Below are positions 51,101-59,300 of a stretch of 64,000 nt of DNA, piece by piece (the stretch's first letter is position 1; each line of letters begins with the position of its first letter). Position numbers and translations under genes: made by a program. The stretch covers positions 9,300,001 through 9,364,000 of the forward strand of contig NZ_CP108081.1 in NCBI RefSeq assembly GCF_036182465.1, in the 5' to 3' direction. The DNA is from Streptomyces sp. NBC_00258 (lineage in GTDB: Bacteria > Actinomycetota > Actinomycetes > Streptomycetales > Streptomycetaceae). The notes beneath the pieces are model-generated. The model searched no databases. It worked only from the letters and a program-made list of their open reading frames with translations, and was not told the DNA's origin.

Positions 51101-52082
51101 CCTGACATCCCTCACCGGCAGAGGCGATCCGGAAGTAACTCTGAATGCCACACTGAACCCCACAAAAGACTTCATGAAGGCACGACGGGACAAGGATGAG
51201 GTGTTCCTCAAGGATCTGGAGAAGGACGATCTCCCAACTCCTAAATGGCCGACCTTCACCGATGCCAGAGCCGGGACAATCGAAGCTAAATTCCTGAGCG
51301 AGCGAGTCAAGAAGACGGGGCAGGATGCCAACCGGGCGAACGCTGGATACCCCCTTGGGTGGGAGTACATAACCTCTAACGACATGCAGGAGGATACCGC
51401 TTGGGTGCGCCAGCACTTGATTGCGGAGAACATCGGTGGAATGGCATCCGGGAATAACCTTGTTCCCGGCCGAAACGAGATGAACGGCGACTTCAAGCGC
51501 AACATCGAACTTGAGGCCCGCGACTCCATGCCGAAGCCGAACGAGCTGATCTGGTATGAGGTCAACGTTGACTTTCATTCCTCTTCGGCCGGCGACCCAC
51601 CGAGGTTCGGAGGGTACCCGGGATCATTCCCGAGCATGATCACTGCAAAGTATGGCGGGTACAAATGGAAGCCCGGAAAGCCCCGCCGTGATCACAGTTC
51701 ATGGACTCCCGACAAAGACCCGATCAAGACGTACAAGCCTCCCAACACCATCCGCCTCCCCGACAAGAGTGAAGCCAAGAAGCTAAAGATTAACTCTGCT
51801 GGCGAAGGGAAGATCAACACCGCAATAGGGGGCGACAAACTGCCCATTGCTCGCGTCATCGCCGGTACAACACCAAACGGCGCCAGGAGCGTCGAGGTGG
51901 ATGGGGAGAAGGTTCAACTCCCGCGGAAACTCTTCGGCTCGGTGGACGACGTCGAGGCCCATCTGGAAGCCAAGAAGGGAGAGATGTCGGAGGACATGAA
52001 GGAGAAGATCCCTGAGGCCGTCAGCAAGTTGCGAAAAAAGGAAGCCGACCAGAGTACCGGCATCGACTGGTACCCGAAGTAG
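45177..52082 (+). CDS. Giant DUF4157 eCIS cargo/polymorphic toxin with nuclease-like C-terminus
   Basis: A 2301-residue multi-domain protein. (1) Residues 35-130: DUF4157 core (GQPLDAGVRRELEEQLGHDL, VRLHTD, then AHELLHTIQ with HExxH at 111-115), a predicted metalloprotease-like domain. (2) About 130-915: disordered Glu/Lys/Gln/Ser-rich sequence. (3) About 915-1075: a globular piece with DFFDQIGMMAGYAIGGIGDW. (4) 1175-1300: charged coiled coil. (5) 1300-1650: amphipathic and hydrophobic helices. (6) 1650-1925: Lys/Asp/Pro/Gly linker. (7) 1925-2301: a different, lower-GC tip with RQHLIAENIGGMASGNNLVP (His2080) and Asn2103, as in DNA/RNA non-specific endonucleases. DUF4157 proteins are known eCIS cargo. 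GGGGAGG precedes ATG 45177. A tape-measure role for the helical part is an alternative. Confidence 0.85.
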   Translation: MTTSASQDSQAAEQAAAERRRKRKERAAKNRAPEPKNIVGGAGQPLDAGVRRELEEQLGHDLGAVRLHTDRDAGALTGMLGADAVAVGQDIFFGEGQYQPGTEQGRALLAHELLHTIQHPFASGTLTAGRDLGQVSAPHEAAERAAEDTAQAVARGEQAPEVAPEANTPAWMRYTTVHADRNRLEHLDPATLVDRLANTVVRSLRTDPTDSAQRVRASLAPLSEELQERVLDRLEHRLLSSEHDFVVDLVTEIDEDGRAESEATARQRGLLAPEVEEDTAEDIRAEREKEQEAAQEEQLRSERTGPAPGPEKQAVDGAGDTALAAGSTPENAGGTIPQGGTPGADAGKAENEKESDPRTGGDASSPKGNGEQPTSPAAQSEQKPGQQEAAAGEKAGAQSAAKQGGKQGEKSGTEKNGQQGQQQDKGKQGGGKDGDRAEAKQAEEKARKEAGQEGAEGPRADAEDEAAAKARESAADAEAAKRDEPGRDEGIPKDTGKDEGFPGRAGTLDGVRAQDQEDEEEREESAGQGGDSEVEVGGGEESAWDIKLRPEDFLPEQDLDVSNVPTSDQIDESAANSAPPTPTLLAPPPTKADKVHAEREQEDQEDAEREAAAEKDDPGTEDSPPVPGAEEEAAEQGRRTESELDPEEKSEPKPAPGVASKDPKQGDDPKAGPAAAEATTQEAKDRSKETGGNTAEQAAKEEKGTPAAGGPGDKTSGGGKDSAQARSDTSATESPADSAKKGAEGEKAASDEGASGAAKAEESPGPQESKGPKDQGGSGTSEGSASGGGTTGSDSSADTGATPSSGSTSIPSSSDGGNSGSDPGSSSSRTESRSPSRTERPSPRAQEARTEKPKEQAPQPESGADSKAESGGGDDSGSRAAPAAARAGGGGSKGGSTGGGKGSAAKAKKASKAAPDLSGGSPEEGLSAASNLKPHQAVEAMDSVGGAVDKDVGKEHGQLASKPPAMDRPTGAPKTLHGDPDSEEAAQYNEDKAARAEDATDEKAEVKGEKKPEGKIDAEEMEEPDFFDQIGMMAGYAIGGIGDWLGFDVTAEDLAAQFAGMPTKDEAMKEAQNGTAPGVDMKGQADEKTEEQGGNTDDKSQEAAETGADDAGRRMGEDQVYPDAPKERLEGKVPAGQGGKSRVGGGGAGTGAVPPEAASEVAEHERKPQFKKALSDGRQDMGKGREKKTQDTRTSQDKHKRQVDKEVRSNTEEQTGKREGVLTDVDKQRSDWTKDQDEELKKLGTKKSDREKKIRDDVKKEEEDTDKDVGKQRETSDKDVKDKGDKAEEDAEKKKDEKVDDSKGWLSKTLDWIKEKFIELRDKVVQIIKDARNAIIEALKNFKETVEGWINAAREGIVEMIKKFIEDLIEFVVSLVEAIIEIGRRIRKFITDLIKAALAFVTRLAAALKQMMKDLLESIAKLLSDILNVLKKMLLDVLKACKDALKAVLDFATKFIAAFGEFMMILVDILSDPGGWLSGAKNSAYDGAKNHLFNEVKSAVKQWFNDKVKEITGLTEAVWNKLMKGGWTLDKIAKEVWDAIVPQLPFIIGEIVITKVLAKLIPGAGWGAAIMEAIQAAIGSLGEILKAIGAVITWLKSVRQGGAGVLFAKAIAAGIVVLLEMAYELILSGIGKYVSKVGKRLKGVAANMGKDKGGGTDKGKDGQGGGDDKGSNKDGDKGAPSSTPPKTQTATTPPGKKSQDTPGKPKGQDGPGKPKDQAGPGKPKDQTPAAKPKDKDGPTKPKDQDAPAKPKDTQSPSPKPKGPTNKNDKTEGKNNTPSNESTKPTPPTSKDKNGNPKNENKDNKKDTQPTPSPKPTTPNPNKTDGPGSTKKDTTPDDKGKDQGPDSNKDKTDSDGSGKKDTDGSDKKDNTDSDGKADKDGKGKTDTDGKGRKDTDGKKPGPGKEKPDKDGTRPGRPKGPESKDERTKEEESSNAKDDRLRKIIARIQPKITDKVEDRMMLTDFRKMMAELKAWNRLTSLTGRGDPEVTLNATLNPTKDFMKARRDKDEVFLKDLEKDDLPTPKWPTFTDARAGTIEAKFLSERVKKTGQDANRANAGYPLGWEYITSNDMQEDTAWVRQHLIAENIGGMASGNNLVPGRNEMNGDFKRNIELEARDSMPKPNELIWYEVNVDFHSSSAGDPPRFGGYPGSFPSMITAKYGGYKWKPGKPRRDHSSWTPDKDPIKTYKPPNTIRLPDKSEAKKLKINSAGEGKINTAIGGDKLPIARVIAGTTPNGARSVEVDGEKVQLPRKLFGSVDDVEAHLEAKKGEMSEDMKEKIPEAVSKLRKKEADQSTGIDWYPK
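50947..52079 (+). other. C-terminal toxin module of the giant protein (endonuclease-like)
   Basis: About 377 residues encoded by DNA visibly lower in GC, using TTG, CTT, GTT, ATA and AAA codons rare elsewhere in the operon. The core matches the Endonuclea_NS_2 pattern HLIA-x3-GG-x4-NNLV-x6-N with 23 residues between the candidate general-base His2080 and metal-binding Asn2103, the spacing I recall for EsaD/YeeF-type toxins. The usual Asp/Arg/Asn-Gly before His is Arg-Gln here. A second, unassigned segment follows (residues about 2205-2301). Confidence 0.65.
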
Positions 52083-52102
52083 AACCCCCGGGAGGGACAC
52101 AG

Positions 52103-52789
52103 GTGAACACCCACGAAGGATTCGCCGCACGGTGCGTGCGCGCCATCGAAGAACTACAAGAGGTCGAAGGTGTGGATGTGGACACAAGGGGCATCCCGGC
52201 CGTCGTGCCAGAGCTTGCCGATCCCGACTGGGTGTTGCGTGACGTGGCCGAACGTACCGGTATTCGGTTGGCCGAATCGCCGTTCCGTGAGTACTTCTTC
52301 GCGCCTGACCAACTTCGAGCCCGATGGAACACCACGGCCGACCCTGACGTCATCGGGGAGTTCTGCCTGACACATATTCATCGATGCCTAGTCGAGGGAC
52401 CTGCTGGCTTGCAGGACCCGACACTCACCGAAGCAGAGAACGAGATCCTCGCCGAACTCAGGATCATAGATCAGGAACCGATGGCCGGCTCGGGTCGCGT
52501 GACAGGGTTGCGCGTGGCAGCGGAACGCGAGGATCACGAGATCTGGCTTTACGACATGAGTCAAGAGCGTCTTGAACGTCTGGGTATCGATTACGGCACA
52601 TATCTGGAGAACATCCTGGTGACTAAAGGTGCCTACGGCTGGCAATACCTCTTCGCCGACGCGGATTTGAACGATCCGGGACTGGATGACATCGCGACCA
52701 ACCTCACGATGATGCTGGGAATCTTCCCTGACATGTTCCCGAACCATTCCTACGAAGACCTCCGTGAGCGCCTGGAGGCCCGCCTGTGA
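52103..52789 (+). CDS. Putative immunity protein for the giant toxin
   Basis: A 228-residue acidic soluble protein, no signal peptide. I cannot place it in a named immunity family with confidence; YGTYLENILVTKGAYGWQYL and FADADLNDPGLDDIATNL give it a SUKH-like feel. The case for immunity is its place 20 bases after the toxin stop, its own GGGAGGG ribosome site, its acidic character and the same low-GC codon use as the toxin tip, while the flanking structural genes are normal. Its stop overlaps the GTG of the next structural gene (GTGA), so the cassette sits seamlessly in the operon. It might instead be a cargo chaperone. Confidence 0.6.
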   Translation: MNTHEGFAARCVRAIEELQEVEGVDVDTRGIPAVVPELADPDWVLRDVAERTGIRLAESPFREYFFAPDQLRARWNTTADPDVIGEFCLTHIHRCLVEGPAGLQDPTLTEAENEILAELRIIDQEPMAGSGRVTGLRVAAEREDHEIWLYDMSQERLERLGIDYGTYLENILVTKGAYGWQYLFADADLNDPGLDDIATNLTMMLGIFPDMFPNHSYEDLRERLEARL

Positions 52790-53472
52790 CCCGCTACGCC
52801 AACATCCCCAAACCCATCCGCTCCGGAATAGTCCTGATCGACCCCGACACCGGCACCCCCCAACGCATCATCATCCTCCAGTTCAACCCCGACACCCTGG
52901 AACGCAGCCTCTCGCCCCAGTCCGCCGGAGGCAGCGGTGACTCCGGCGGAGGGGGCAGTGGGAGCGGGGACAGAAACGAAGCGCTCCGCCTCAAAGGCCC
53001 CGCCCAGGAGACCTGGAAGTTCACCGCCGAGATCGATGCGACCGACCAGTTCGAGATCGCCGCACCCGACGGCATCCACCCCCAACTGGCCGTGCTCGAA
53101 ATGCTCGTGCAGCCGACGTCCTCCCAACTCCGTGAAGCCACCCGGCAGTCGCAGAAGGGGACCATCGAGATCTCTCCGATCGAGATGCCGCTCACTCTCT
53201 TCACCTGGGGGAGTAAGAGGGTCATGCCCGTGCGGCTCACCGAGCTGTCCATCAACGAGTCCGCGTTCGACGTCAATCTGAATCCGATCCGGGCCTCGCT
53301 CAGCATCGGACTCAAGGTGCTCACCGTGAGCGATCTGCCGATGGGGCACCCGGGTGCCGAGTTGTACTACGCGCATCTCGCGCAGAAGGAGCGCCTCGCC
53401 GCCGCCGCGCGCACCGCGGGGATCGGGTCGCTGGGGCTCGGCTCCGCCGGCATCGGGGTGGGAAGGGGCTGA
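52786..53472 (+). CDS. CIS tube/hub-adaptor protein (Afp7/Pvc7-like)
   Basis: A 228-residue protein of the CIS tube family: IVLIDPDTGTPQRIIILQFNP opens it, followed by a Gly/Ser-rich loop (residues 48-63), then AQETWKFTAEIDATDQFEIA and SIGLKVLTVSDLP. In Afp/PVC this protein joins the first tube ring to the spike hub. GTG 52786 overlaps the stop of the putative immunity gene. The C-terminal 40 residues are Ala/Gly-rich. The following LysM protein probably completes the Afp7 equivalent, which is one fused polypeptide in other eCIS. Confidence 0.85.
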   Translation: MTRYANIPKPIRSGIVLIDPDTGTPQRIIILQFNPDTLERSLSPQSAGGSGDSGGGGSGSGDRNEALRLKGPAQETWKFTAEIDATDQFEIAAPDGIHPQLAVLEMLVQPTSSQLREATRQSQKGTIEISPIEMPLTLFTWGSKRVMPVRLTELSINESAFDVNLNPIRASLSIGLKVLTVSDLPMGHPGAELYYAHLAQKERLAAAARTAGIGSLGLGSAGIGVGRG

Positions 53473-53483
53473 GGGGCGAAACC

Positions 53484-53864
53484 ATGGCTGACATCGAGCC
53501 GTACGAGAACGCGCTTGACGCGATACCGGGGGCCCACCCGTACCCCCGGACGAGCCGGTACCACGATGCCGAGATAGGCGTGCACCGGCTGCCGGACGGG
53601 ACCGAAGTCCGGTACGCCAAGCGGCGGTTGCTGCCTCCGATCGAGGAGACGGGCGACGACACGCAGACGCACACCGTCCGCACCGGTGAGCGGCCCGATC
53701 TGCTCGGGCAGCGCTACTTCGGCGACCCCGGCCAGTGGTGGCAGATCGCCGACGCCAACCCGGTGCTGGACCCGCAGGAGCTCACCGACGAGCCAGGCCG
53801 CGAAGTCCACGTGCCGCTCGCCGGGTACTTCCCGCAGGGTCCGCAGGGAGTCCGGCGTGGCTGA
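53484..53864 (+). CDS. LysM-like hub protein (gpX/gp53-like)
   Basis: A 126-residue protein. The C-terminal half (THTVRTGERPDLLGQRYFGD, then PGQWWQIADANPVLDPQELT) is a LysM-like fold as in phage tail protein X and the end of Afp7. The N-terminal half (RYHDAEIGVHRLPDGTEVRY) is a short beta region. It probably seats between tube initiator and hub. Its last codons overlap the GTG of the gp27-like gene. Confidence 0.85.
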   Translation: MADIEPYENALDAIPGAHPYPRTSRYHDAEIGVHRLPDGTEVRYAKRRLLPPIEETGDDTQTHTVRTGERPDLLGQRYFGDPGQWWQIADANPVLDPQELTDEPGREVHVPLAGYFPQGPQGVRRG

Positions 53865-54996
53865 ACTGCCCGTGGGGCGCGGCCCCGTTCACATCACCCT
53901 GCACATGGGGCCGAAGCTGGCCAAGCCCGTGCCCGCGGAGGTCGCTGAGGCACTCCTCTCAGCCCAGATCACCGCCACCGCGGGCGAGCGCTCCGGCTTC
54001 CAGCTCGCCTTCGACCTCACCAAGAACGGGCTCATCAGCCGCACCCTCCTGCCCGACGGCTTCTTCGACCCGAAGACGCGGCTCATCGTGACCGTCACCG
54101 TCCGAGGCACCCCCGAGGTGCTCTTCGACGGGCTCGTGGTGCGCCAGGAAGTCGGGGCCAGCAACCAGCCGGGGCACTCCACGCTCACCGTCACCGGCGA
54201 GGACCTCTCCCTGCTCATGGACCTGGAGGAGCGGACCGACCGCTACCCCAACCTGCCGCCGTCCGAACGCGTCCTGGCCATCCTGCGCCGGTACTCCGAC
54301 TACGGCATCCGGCCGGACGTCTACACGGAGAAGGTGTCCCAGCCTCCGCACCAGGACCTCCGCGTCCACTACCAGACGAGCACCGATCTGCAGTACATCA
54401 ACGAACTCGCCCGTGCGAACGGCTACACGTTCTATCTGGAGCCGGGACCGAACCCCGGTCAGTCCTCCGCCCGTTGGGGACCCGAAGTGCGCCTCGGCAT
54501 CCGCCAGCACGCCCTCAACGTCAACATGGACGCCAACTCCACCGTCGACCAGCTCACGTTCGCCTATGACGGGACGGCCCGCGAGGAGCCGCAGGCCCGC
54601 TGGCAGGACCCCGGCACCCGGCAGTCCACCCTCCTGCCCCAGCCGCCGATCAGCCCGTTGCGCCCGCCGCTCGGCAAGCGTCCCACTCCGGCCCTCAAGC
54701 GCAGGACCCTCTCCGGCACCGCCAAGCACCAGCGCGAACAGGCCGAGGCCGAACTCCTGGCACGCGCGGCCGTGTCCGCCGACGTCGTCTCCGGTTCGGG
54801 CTCGCTCGACGTGAACCGGCACGGCTACATCCTGCAGCCGCGCCAGTTGGTGGGTGTGCGCGGCTCGGGCCGTACGTACGACGGCGACTACTTCGTCAAG
54901 TCCGTCACGCACATCCTGCGGCAGGGGTCCTTCCAGCAGAACTTCACCCTCTCCCGGGAGGGCCTCGAAGCGCGCAGCGCCTACGTCAGGCCCTGA
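53857..54996 (+). CDS. gp27/late-control-D-like hub protein (half of Afp8/VgrG)
   Basis: A 379-residue protein with the gp27/P2 gpD-like fold: GRGPVHITLHMGPKLAKPVP, FDGLVVRQEVGASNQPGHST, LTVTGEDLSLLMDLEERTDR, NELARANGYTFYLEP and the C-terminal YDGDYFVKSVTHILRQGSFQ. It forms the trimeric hub that holds the spike. In Afp8/VgrG this domain is fused to the gp5 part; here the gp5 part is a separate gene 68 bases downstream. GTG 53857 overlaps the previous stop. Confidence 0.87.
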   Translation: MAELPVGRGPVHITLHMGPKLAKPVPAEVAEALLSAQITATAGERSGFQLAFDLTKNGLISRTLLPDGFFDPKTRLIVTVTVRGTPEVLFDGLVVRQEVGASNQPGHSTLTVTGEDLSLLMDLEERTDRYPNLPPSERVLAILRRYSDYGIRPDVYTEKVSQPPHQDLRVHYQTSTDLQYINELARANGYTFYLEPGPNPGQSSARWGPEVRLGIRQHALNVNMDANSTVDQLTFAYDGTAREEPQARWQDPGTRQSTLLPQPPISPLRPPLGKRPTPALKRRTLSGTAKHQREQAEAELLARAAVSADVVSGSGSLDVNRHGYILQPRQLVGVRGSGRTYDGDYFVKSVTHILRQGSFQQNFTLSREGLEARSAYVRP

Positions 54997-55064
54997 CGCA
55001 CAGCACCCAGCAAATCCAAACGTGCACCACCCAGCAACACCCCACAGAGCAGGAGCAGTTCAGC

Positions 55065-55601
55065 ATGGCGGCACCCAGCAATCGCTACCTCGGCAAGTTC
55101 CGCGGCCGGGTGATCGACAACAACGACCCGCTGCACATCGGGCGGATCACCGTCGAGGTCCCGGACGTTCTTGGCGACGAGCCGTCGACCTGGGCGCTGC
55201 CCTGCCTGCCGTTCACCGGGCCGGAGGCGGGGCAGTTCGTGGTGCCGCCGCCGGGAGCGGGTGTGTGGGTCGAGTTCGAGCAGGGCGATCCCAGCTTCCC
55301 CGTGTGGACGGGGTGCTGGTACGGCGAGCAGAGCGAGCTGCCGCCGGACGCGCGCCGCCTCGTCCAGCCGGCCTCGCAGGCCAAGCCGGTCGTGGTGCAG
55401 ACGCCCGGGGCGCACAAGATCGTGATGAGCGATCCGCCGGGCGCGGACCAGGGAATCCTGCTCCAGGCCCAGGGCGGCGCCTACATCCGCATCACCAAGG
55501 AAGCCGTGGTCATCGCGACCGGCGCCGGCGCCGAGGTCCTGCTGCGCGGCAACCAAGTGACGATCAACGAGGGCCAGTTGACCGTGCTCTCGAAGCGATA
55601 G
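55065..55601 (+). CDS. gp5-like spike protein (OB-fold plus short beta-helix)
   Basis: A 178-residue protein. The N-terminal OB-fold is that of baseplate protein V/gp5 (YLGKFRGRVIDNNDPLHIGR, VPPPGAGVWVEFEQGDPSFP). The C-terminal 70 residues have alternating hydrophobic strands (GILLQAQGGAYIRITKEAVV, EVLLRGNQVTINEGQLTVL) as in the trimeric beta-helix. No lysozyme domain is present. With the gp27-like protein it makes the full spike. AGGAG precedes ATG 55065. Confidence 0.88.
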   Translation: MAAPSNRYLGKFRGRVIDNNDPLHIGRITVEVPDVLGDEPSTWALPCLPFTGPEAGQFVVPPPGAGVWVEFEQGDPSFPVWTGCWYGEQSELPPDARRLVQPASQAKPVVVQTPGAHKIVMSDPPGADQGILLQAQGGAYIRITKEAVVIATGAGAEVLLRGNQVTINEGQLTVLSKR

Positions 55602-55621
55602 GAAGACGGGGGACGAATCAA

Positions 55622-55975
55622 GTGTCCAGCGCAACAGGGGCATCCGGCGGTCTGCTCGGCACCGGTGCCGTGATCAGCTGCCCGCACGGCGGCCGCGCCA
55701 CCACCGCCACCACATCCACCTCCGCCGTGCTCATGGACGGCATGCCCGTCGCCACGGCCGAGCACGGGTACGTCGTCACCGGCTGCCCGCACACCGTCGA
55801 CGGAGTGCCCGTCCCGTGCGTCTCCGTCCGCTGGACGGCCGGCGGCTCCGGCGTCACGGTCGACGGTGCGTCCGTGCTGCTCGACACCTCCGCGGCCGAG
55901 TGCTTCACGGCGGCCTTCGTGCCGCAGGGTCCGCCGGTCGTCCAGGCCGGGCGCCGAAAGGTGGCCGTCCGATGA
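55622..55975 (+). CDS. PAAR-like spike tip protein
   Basis: A 117-residue protein with a PAAR-like/DUF4280-type pattern: LLGTGAVISCPHGGRATTA, VLMDGMPVATAEHGYVVTGC and SGVTVDGASVLLDTSAAECF. His and Cys residues (SCPHGG, GCPHT) could bind the metal that sharpens the tip. It caps the gp5-like spike, like Afp10. GTG 55622 is used. Its stop overlaps the ATG of the gp25 gene (ATGA). Confidence 0.85.
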   Translation: MSSATGASGGLLGTGAVISCPHGGRATTATTSTSAVLMDGMPVATAEHGYVVTGCPHTVDGVPVPCVSVRWTAGGSGVTVDGASVLLDTSAAECFTAAFVPQGPPVVQAGRRKVAVR

Positions 55976-56358
55976 GCCCACGCACCCGCCCCCGCAGCGA
56001 CATCGCGTTCCCCTTCCGGGCCGACCGCCGTGGTCGCACCGCGCACGCCCGCCACGACGAGCACGTCCGCGACCTGATCGAGCAGGTGCTGTTCACCAGC
56101 CCCGGCGAGCGCGTGATGCGCCCCGACTTCGGCTGCGGACTGCTCGACCTCGTGTTCGCACCCAACAGCCCCGAACTCACCAGCACCCTCGAACTCTCCG
56201 TGCAGGCCTCCTTGCAGCGCTGGCTCGGCGACCTCATCGACGTGGAGGACCTCGACGTGGTCAGCGAGGACAACGTCGTCCGCGTGCATCTCTCGTACGC
56301 CGTGCGCTCCACCGGGACGCGCCGCGACGACGTCTTCGAAGGGAGGGCCGCGGCATGA
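55972..56358 (+). CDS. cis9: gp25-like baseplate wedge protein
   Basis: A 128-residue GPW/gp25 protein, the most conserved wedge component of contractile systems, which nucleates the sheath. The core DIAFPFRADRRGRTAHARHD and VRDLIEQVLFTSPGERVMRP followed by DFGCGLLDLVFAPNSPE is unmistakable, with the invariant Glu-Arg of PGERVMRP. Start and stop both overlap the neighbouring genes. Confidence 0.93.
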   Translation: MSPRTRPRSDIAFPFRADRRGRTAHARHDEHVRDLIEQVLFTSPGERVMRPDFGCGLLDLVFAPNSPELTSTLELSVQASLQRWLGDLIDVEDLDVVSEDNVVRVHLSYAVRSTGTRRDDVFEGRAAA

Positions 56359-59300
56359 CGGCCACGAGTGCCACCACCTCCCGGCGTGCGAAGGTAAGGG
56401 CCGCCCAGCTCAACGGAGTCGACGCGGTCGAGGTCGGCGACGACGGCCTCACGCTCACCGTCACCTTCCTCGGCAAGGCCCCGCACGGCCTGTGCGCCGA
56501 GAACGTACGCATCGACGGCGGCCGCCGCATCACCGGCATTCAGGCTGTCGACGTGAGCGTCGAGCGCGAGGAGGACCCCGAACTCGACGACCGGCTGTAC
56601 GTCACCCTCGACAGGGCCGGCGACACCTCCCGCTACCGGCTCTCCCTGGTGGAGACCGACCCGTACGGCCGCCCCGGGGCCGAGCCGTACCGAGGCTTCG
56701 ACCAGCGCTATCACAGCGCGGCCTTCGCCTTCCGGCCCGACTGCCCGACGCCCTTCGACTGCGCCGAAGAGCCCCACGGGACACGGGAGTTCCCCGAGGC
56801 GCCCGTCGTCGACTACACCGCGCGCGACTACGAGACCATCCGCAAGCTGCTCCTCGACCGGCTCGCGCTCACCACCCCCGACTGGATCGAGCGCAACCCC
56901 GCCGACCTGGGCACCACGCTCGTCGAACTGCTCGCGTACACCGGCGACCAGATCAGCTACCACCAGGACGCGGTCGCCACGGAGGCGTACCTCGACACCG
57001 CGCGCCGCCGCGTCTCCGTACGCCGTCATGTCCGGCTCATCGACTACGCGATGCACGACGGCTCCAACTCCCGTGCGTACGTGACCGTGCAGACCGCCGG
57101 CGAGCACACGCTGCCGCCGGGCACGTACCGCTTCGCCTCCGTCGACGTACGCACCCTCGACCCGCACGACCGTCCCGAGCCCGGCACGGTCATCGACGAC
57201 GGGGACCTCGCCGAACTCGACGAGCGCGGCTCGGTGGAGGTCTTCGAACCGGTCGTGTCCGCCGACCCGTTGGAGCTGCGGGCCGCCCACAACGCGATCC
57301 GTCTGTGGACCTGGGGCGGCGAGGTGTCCTCCCTGCCGAAGGGAGCGACCGCCGCGACCCTGCGCGACGAGTGGCGCGACGCCGAGACGTGTGAGGAGCG
57401 CCGACTCGATCTGAAGCCGGGCGACTTGCTCGTACTGGAGGAGGTGAAGGGCCCGCGCACCGGCACCCCGGGCGATGCCGATCCCGCCCACCGGCAGGTC
57501 GTGCGCCTGACCTCCGTCACCCCTGCTGTCGACCGGATCGAGGACCAGCCGGTCCTGGAGGTCACCTGGTCCGCGGGGGACGCGCTCCGCTTCCCGTTCT
57601 GCCTCGCCACGCGCGGCGGACGCGACTGCGAGCCCGTCGAGGACGTGACGCTCGCACGCGGCAACGTCGTCCTCGTCGACCACGGCCGCTCCCTGAACTG
57701 GTGCGGAGACGGCCTGCCGGAGACGGTGACCGTGCCGCCCGTACCCGCCGTCGTCGGCTCCTGCGATCCCCCGGACTTCGGCTGCCGGGACCGCGACGAG
57801 GGCAACGCGCCCGCCCGGCTCATCAGCTCCCTCACGGAGAAGGCCGATTGCGGCGACCCGCTCACCCCGGACGACGTCCGAGAGCTGTTCGACGTCGTCG
57901 GCGAGGTCGCGACCGTACGCGCCGGACTCGGCCTGGAACTCGCCGGGCAGCGGCAGGAAAGGGTGGTGCCGGGTACGGCATACGCGCAGGTCGCTGCCCT
58001 CAGGACCCTGCTCGCCCAGTCCGTGTACCCCGGTATCGCACCCCGCTTCCGGCCGGTCCTCGGCCGCTCGCCCGTGGCACAGGCAGTGCCCTTCCCGGAC
58101 CTGCGGACCGTCGCCCTCGGCCAGGCCGAGCGGATCGCCGCCATCCCCGGGCGGGTCAGGCAACGGCTCGTCGACCTGTGGCGCAGTGCCCGCGACCGCG
58201 ACGGGCTCGGCGAGCAGGAGATCGCCGAACTCACCGTCATCTACGGCCTGAAGACCCTGGAGCACCTCGAACTCCACCTCCACCCGGTCCGCGCCCTGCG
58301 CGAACTCCTCTTCCGCAGCGACCAGTTGCTCGACGCGAAGCTGCGCCGCGTCGAGGTGCTCACGGCACGGGCCCGCGCGGGCACGGTCCTCGACGGGCAC
58401 ATCGCCTGGGAGATCGCGCTCAGTTGGGGACCGGCGTACGCGGCCGGACTGCACCCGGACGAGCTCGTGCTGCGCGGACCCGCCTCGGCGGCGCTCCGCC
58501 ACGACCCGCGCCAGGCGCTGCCCGCCGTACGTCTCCACGACAGTGGCGACGGCGGCGGTGACGTGACATGGGAGCCGCGCCGCGACCTGCTCGACAGCAC
58601 GCCCCGCGACCGGCACTTCGTCGGCGAACTGGAGGACGACGGACGCCTCACCCTGCGCTTCGGCGACGGCCGGCACGGCGCCCGCCCCACCCCCGGCTCC
58701 CGCCTCGAACTCCGCTACCGGCTCGGCGGGGGCACCGCCGGCAACGTCGGCGCGGAGGCCATCAACCACCTCGTCCTGTGCGATGACAGTGGCGGTGGCG
58801 ACCGCGAGGAACCGCCCGTGGCCGGCGTACGCAACCCACTGCCCGCCGTGGGCGGCACGGAGCCCGAACCGGTCGAGCAGGTGCGCCAGTTGGCTCCACT
58901 CGACCTGCGCCGCACCCGTCTGCGCGCGGTCACCGCCGAGGACTACGCGGCCCTCGCCTCCTCCCTGCCCGGGGTGCAGCGCGCCGCCGCCGCGATCCGC
59001 TGGACCGGCAGTGTCCAGGAGGCCCACATCGCCGTCGACCCGTACGGCACCGGCGCCCCCTCGGAGGCGTTGCTCGCCGAGGTGGCCCAGGCCCTGGAGG
59101 CCTGTCGGCGCATCGGCCACGACCTCGTGGTCGGCCCTGCCCGCCTCGTGCCGCTCGACATCGAGCTGAAGGTGTGCGCCAGGCCCGGACACCAGCACGG
59201 GCAGATCCTGGCCGAGCTGTACCGCGTACTCGGCAGCGGCCGCCTCCCGGGCGGACGGCTCGGCTTCTTCCACCCGGACGCGCTGACGTTCGGCGAACCG

